From: Enterocloster bolteae
GTDB lineage: Bacteria; Bacillota; Clostridia; Lachnospirales; Lachnospiraceae
DNA: 64,000 nucleotides
Assembly (NCBI GenBank): GCA_021772025.1
Contig: JAETNT010000003.1
Location: forward strand, 114,670-178,669
Direction: 5' to 3'
Positions within the stretch are counted from its first letter, which is position 1. Every line of letters starts with the position of its first letter. Positions 60,700 to 64,000 of this stretch are shown in pieces. Below the pieces are notes generated by a model that made no database searches, was not told the origin of the DNA, and saw only the letters and a program-made list of their open reading frames with translations. Position numbers and translations under genes: made by a program.

Positions 60700-61703
60700 G
60701 GCTTCCTCTTTCGTCTCTCCTTGGAAAACGGCTTATCCGCCGGTTTATTTCTGGCTTCGTAGTCGTCATAAGCCTGCACAATCTTCTGAACCAGCGGATG
60801 GCGTACTACATCGCTGTTAGTAAGATAACAGAATCCGATATCGTCAATTTTCTTTAAAATTTTTACTGCTGTGTCAAGACCTGACACAGCTCCCACAGGC
60901 AGATCCTTCTGGGTCTGATCACCGGTGATAATCACCTTGGAACCAAAGCCGATACGGGTTAAAAACATTTTCATCTGAGCCGGTGTGGTGTTTTGGGCTT
61001 CGTCTAAAATAATATAGGCATTATCTAAGGTACGGCCTCTCATATAGGCCAAAGGCGCTACCTCAATAAGCCCTTTTTCAGAATTGTGAAGGTAGCTTTC
61101 CGCCCCCATAATCTGATAAAGGGCATCATAGAGAGGCCTGAGATAAGGATCTATTTTACTTTGCAGATCACCGGGGAGAAATCCCAATTTCTCTCCGGCT
61201 TCAATAGCAGGGCGGGTTAAGATGATTCTTCCCACTTCCCCATTTTTAAAAGCCTGGATGGCCATAGCCATGGCAAGGTAAGTTTTTCCCGTTCCCGCGG
61301 GTCCGATACCGAATACAATCATCTTTTTGCGGATCTGATCCACATATTCTTTCTGGCCCACAGTTTTTGGCTTAACCGGCCGTCCCGCAATGGTACGGCA
61401 GATAATGTCCTCATCAATTTCCAGAATTTTGTGGCTGCTTTCCGTAAAAGAAAGGGCCAGGGCATAATCTACATTCTGTTCCGTAATGGCGTTTCCGCGT
61501 TTGGAAAGCTCAATTAAATTCTGAAACACTATCTTAGTTCGGTTGACAGCTTCCTCCGGCCCAATGATTTTAATAGCGCCGTCCCTGGCTACCATGGTAA
61601 CATGGAGCGTTTTTTCAATTTTCTTTAAATATACATCAAACTGACCGCATACATTTTTTTCGTGTTCCGCAGGAATGTCAATAATGGTGTCCACAATACT
61701 CAT
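60696..61703 (-). CDS. phoH: PhoH family ATPase
   Basis: 335 residues. N-terminal KH-like region, then the P-loop GPAGTGKTYLA, LDEAQNTTPAQMKMFLTR (Walker B) and GDQTQKDLP. A helicase-like ATPase of unclear role, placed between yqfD and ybeY as in Bacillus. Confidence 0.95.
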   Translation of the reverse strand: MSIVDTIIDIPAEHEKNVCGQFDVYLKKIEKTLHVTMVARDGAIKIIGPEEAVNRTKIVFQNLIELSKRGNAITEQNVDYALALSFTESSHKILEIDEDIICRTIAGRPVKPKTVGQKEYVDQIRKKMIVFGIGPAGTGKTYLAMAMAIQAFKNGEVGRIILTRPAIEAGEKLGFLPGDLQSKIDPYLRPLYDALYQIMGAESYLHNSEKGLIEVAPLAYMRGRTLDNAYIILDEAQNTTPAQMKMFLTRIGFGSKVIITGDQTQKDLPVGAVSGLDTAVKILKKIDDIGFCYLTNSDVVRHPLVQKIVQAYDDYEARNKPADKPFSKERRKRKP

Positions 61704-61736
61704 TTTCCGTTTTAAAGCTCCTTTGTTCTCTACCCC

Positions 61737-62969
61737 TTAAGCTTCAGGGCTGCTGTCTGTCTTTGGCGCCGGATTCTCAGAGATCCCTTCCTTTCTTCCG
61801 ATAGGACCTTCTGCTATTACTTCCCCTTCCACATGGCACAAAGATGCATCTTCTAATATTTTAACATTATTTTCAATAATGTGTACCCCCTTTTCACTTA
61901 AATTATGTAAAAAATTCTGATGAATTTCACTTCCCTTGGCGTCCATCTCTTCTTTGGTATAATATCTTTCATAAGAAACAGCTTCCCTTGAGTAAATTTT
62001 TCCCCACCAAACCGGCAGATAAAAGTCTCCGAAAAGTTTTAACTGGCACTCTTCTGTAACCGTCCGCCACAGGGTATCTTTCTTATTCGGAAGCAGCATC
62101 CTGACGGTAAAATCCCCTGCTTTTACCATCAACCCTTTTTTTATCTTTCCTGTATCTGTTATTACCCTATGAAGCATAGGAAAGCTCTCTCGGTAAGAAT
62201 AGACGCTTTGAGCCCGGATATCTCCGTCTGCAGGAACAAGATTTACCCCTACCACTTCCTCGCTGTCATTGGTTATCGGAACCGTCCCGCTCACCAAAAT
62301 CTGCCCTTGCTCTACATTATCTCCCACAGATACCATAGGGATTCCGGATCGGACGATCATGTAGGTAATGGTTCCGGCAGAATCCGCTACAATGTCGCAG
62401 GGGATTTCTTCTTTCTTTTCAATTGATGACAAAACTTCGTTTTCCTTTACCTGCACAATCAGACGAGTGCCGGATACTCTGGCTGACACCCAGGTGATTT
62501 CCGGGAAATAGGTTCTAAGAATCCCTTCCAGATCATCACAGTTGATCCTCTTTTTTAAAATACCGCAGGCAATTCCCTGTTCATTTAAAAATTTTGTCAG
62601 GGTGTTATCGGTATAGTAATAATTTCCAAGAAAGGTTATATCCCAGATAAATAAAGAAAGGGTATACAGTAATACAAAAAAGCTTACCAGTCCCGCCCCG
62701 TACAATTTTCTTTTACGATTTTTCTCCATAAAAAAAGGAAGTCCTCTTTTTCCCGCTACCCTAAGCCGTACTTTTGCTTTCCTGGCATATGCCCGAATCT
62801 TAAAAAAGTCCGGCAGAGTCATACAGAACCAGTAGGTTCCCTCCTTATAGGCTAAATTCCATATTTCAATCCCCCCTAAGCTGCACAGGTTGAAAAACCT
62901 TTCCGGTGAGAAACCGGTAAGCTGTATCTGTACCACTCCTTTTAGGGCATGGATAATCTTTAAATACAT
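61737..62969 (-). CDS. yqfD: Sporulation protein YqfD
   Basis: 410 residues from ATG 62969, 9 bases after AGGAGG. A cytoplasmic N-terminus (about 1-85) is followed by one membrane helix (about 90-112) and an extracytoplasmic POTRA-like part with FPEITWVSARVSGTRLIVQVKE. Made in the mother cell under sigma-E in Bacillus. It follows yqfC by 13 bases. The C-terminal 25 residues are low-complexity. Confidence 0.92.
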   Translation of the reverse strand: MYLKIIHALKGVVQIQLTGFSPERFFNLCSLGGIEIWNLAYKEGTYWFCMTLPDFFKIRAYARKAKVRLRVAGKRGLPFFMEKNRKRKLYGAGLVSFFVLLYTLSLFIWDITFLGNYYYTDNTLTKFLNEQGIACGILKKRINCDDLEGILRTYFPEITWVSARVSGTRLIVQVKENEVLSSIEKKEEIPCDIVADSAGTITYMIVRSGIPMVSVGDNVEQGQILVSGTVPITNDSEEVVGVNLVPADGDIRAQSVYSYRESFPMLHRVITDTGKIKKGLMVKAGDFTVRMLLPNKKDTLWRTVTEECQLKLFGDFYLPVWWGKIYSREAVSYERYYTKEEMDAKGSEIHQNFLHNLSEKGVHIIENNVKILEDASLCHVEGEVIAEGPIGRKEGISENPAPKTDSSPEA

Positions 62970-62982
62970 AGGACAGCTCCTC

Positions 62983-63249
62983 CTATTCAAATTCTACCGA
63001 TTTAATTTGCCCCGTTATCTTCATTTCCTCTTTGGTATAATATTGAATAGACAGCCGGCTTCCGTGGACGGTGAGACGGCAGTTTTTTCCCTGGAGCCTG
63101 ATGGTTTGATCCGTATATAAAAGGATGGTCCGATAATTCTCCACCAGCAGAGCCTGACGTCCTGCAAAGGACAGCATCATCTCCCCCATTATTACATCCC
63201 CGGGGAATTTTAAGGATGTAACTAAAAGTTCTTTTGAGTTTGAAAACAT
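62983..63249 (-). CDS. yqfC: YabP/YqfC family sporulation protein
   Basis: About 88 residues. Pattern KFPGDVIMGEMMLSFAGRQALLVENYRTILLYTDQTIRL matches YqfC/YabP, predicted coat- or membrane-associated proteins. Two starts are possible: ATG 63264 would leave almost no leader after the sigma-E-like promoter, so ATG 63249 is chosen, though its ribosome site is weak. First gene of the long sporulation/housekeeping operon. Confidence 0.88.
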   Translation of the reverse strand: MFSNSKELLVTSLKFPGDVIMGEMMLSFAGRQALLVENYRTILLYTDQTIRLQGKNCRLTVHGSRLSIQYYTKEEMKITGQIKSVEFE

Positions 63250-63277
63250 CCGCCACTTCCGCATGCTTATTTCTTAT

Positions 63278-63307
63278 AGTATATGCATAAGTTTCCGGGG
63301 AATATAC
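63278..63307 (-). promoter_or_regulatory. Sigma-E-like promoter of yqfC-yqfD
   Basis: Minus strand: GTATATT (63301-63307), 15 bases, CATATACT (63278-63285). This fits the sigma-E pattern (kmATATT, 14-15 bases, CATACAmT) with one mismatch in the -10. Confidence 0.75.
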
Positions 63308-63319
63308 TCTGTAGTCAAA

Positions 63320-63359
63320 AATCCCCTGCCCTTCTCTTTTTAGAGAATTGCAGAGGATT
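63320..63359 (-). terminator. Terminator after the 6-phospho-beta-glucosidase gene
   Basis: AATCCCCTGCCCTTCTCT (63320-63337) pairs with AGAGAATTGCAGAGGATT (63342-63359) with few mismatches and a 4-base loop; a TTTTT run follows on the minus strand. Confidence 0.85.
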
Positions 63360-63384
63360 CACAATTTATTTCAGTTGCTTCTCA

Positions 63385-63999
<615 letters not shown>

Positions 64000-64000
64000 C

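Overview
The window is a stretch of core chromosome from a low-to-mid GC, spore-forming, anaerobic Firmicute, most likely a member of the Lachnospiraceae/Clostridia. The evidence is the gene content (yqfC-yqfD, a SpoVB-type flippase, a spore-cortex-type LysM-GH18 enzyme, minCDE with mreCD/rodA/PBP2, SepF, a PPi-type phosphofructokinase) and strong Gram-positive ribosome binding sites in front of nearly every gene. I see no prophage, insertion sequence, CRISPR array, rRNA or obvious genomic island. The only recombinase is a complete chromosomal Xer-type enzyme inside a housekeeping operon.

Layout, rightward part (1-13.8 kb, + strand): the end of a membrane proton-antiporter (complex I/Mrp-like) operon with three homologous antiporter subunits in a row; a LysM-GH18 spore enzyme; a stress operon GntR-type regulator - mcsA - mcsB - clpC; a small hypothetical gene and radA; a tRNA-Trp on the minus strand; PPi-phosphofructokinase; a small HPr-like protein without the active-site histidine.

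Leftward part (13.9-64 kb, - strand): lexA and a divergent yneA-like division inhibitor share a promoter region with three SOS boxes. Then come ttcA-like/xer/PH-domain genes; an unusually long FtsA-like gene; an LCP and an NlpC/P60 envelope pair; a cytidylate-kinase-like gene; the division cluster hlyD-like/yggS/sepF/ylmH/aroB/lspA/rluD; and a P-loop gene. These are followed by the shape and Min operon (DUF4321, radC, mreC, mreD, PBP2, minC, minD, minE, rodA, mgsA, D,D-carboxypeptidase); mutS-mutL-miaA-ynbB; an L,D-transpeptidase; and miaB. Last is a long run from a sigma-E-like promoter at 63.3 kb: yqfC, yqfD, phoH, ybeY, a DUF3048 lipoprotein, spoVB, a BofC-like gene, two flavoproteins, proB, DUF896, 5-formyl-THF cyclo-ligase and proA. 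A partial 6-phospho-beta-glucosidase closes the window.

The most unusual coherent signal is the Clp stress operon. A YtrA-type GntR regulator with its own palindromic operator takes the place where Bacillus has ctsR. McsB carries a Tyr in place of the conserved reactive Cys and has lost the first Glu of its NEEDH motif. This suggests a rewired, or possibly kinase-dead, McsAB-ClpC branch. Other oddities are a Crh-like HPr paralogue, a PBP2 with an insertion of about 240 residues inside its transpeptidase domain, mreB missing from between radC and mreC, and an FtsA homologue with a beta-grasp-like tail. Function calls come from recognising motifs by eye; no database search was run.
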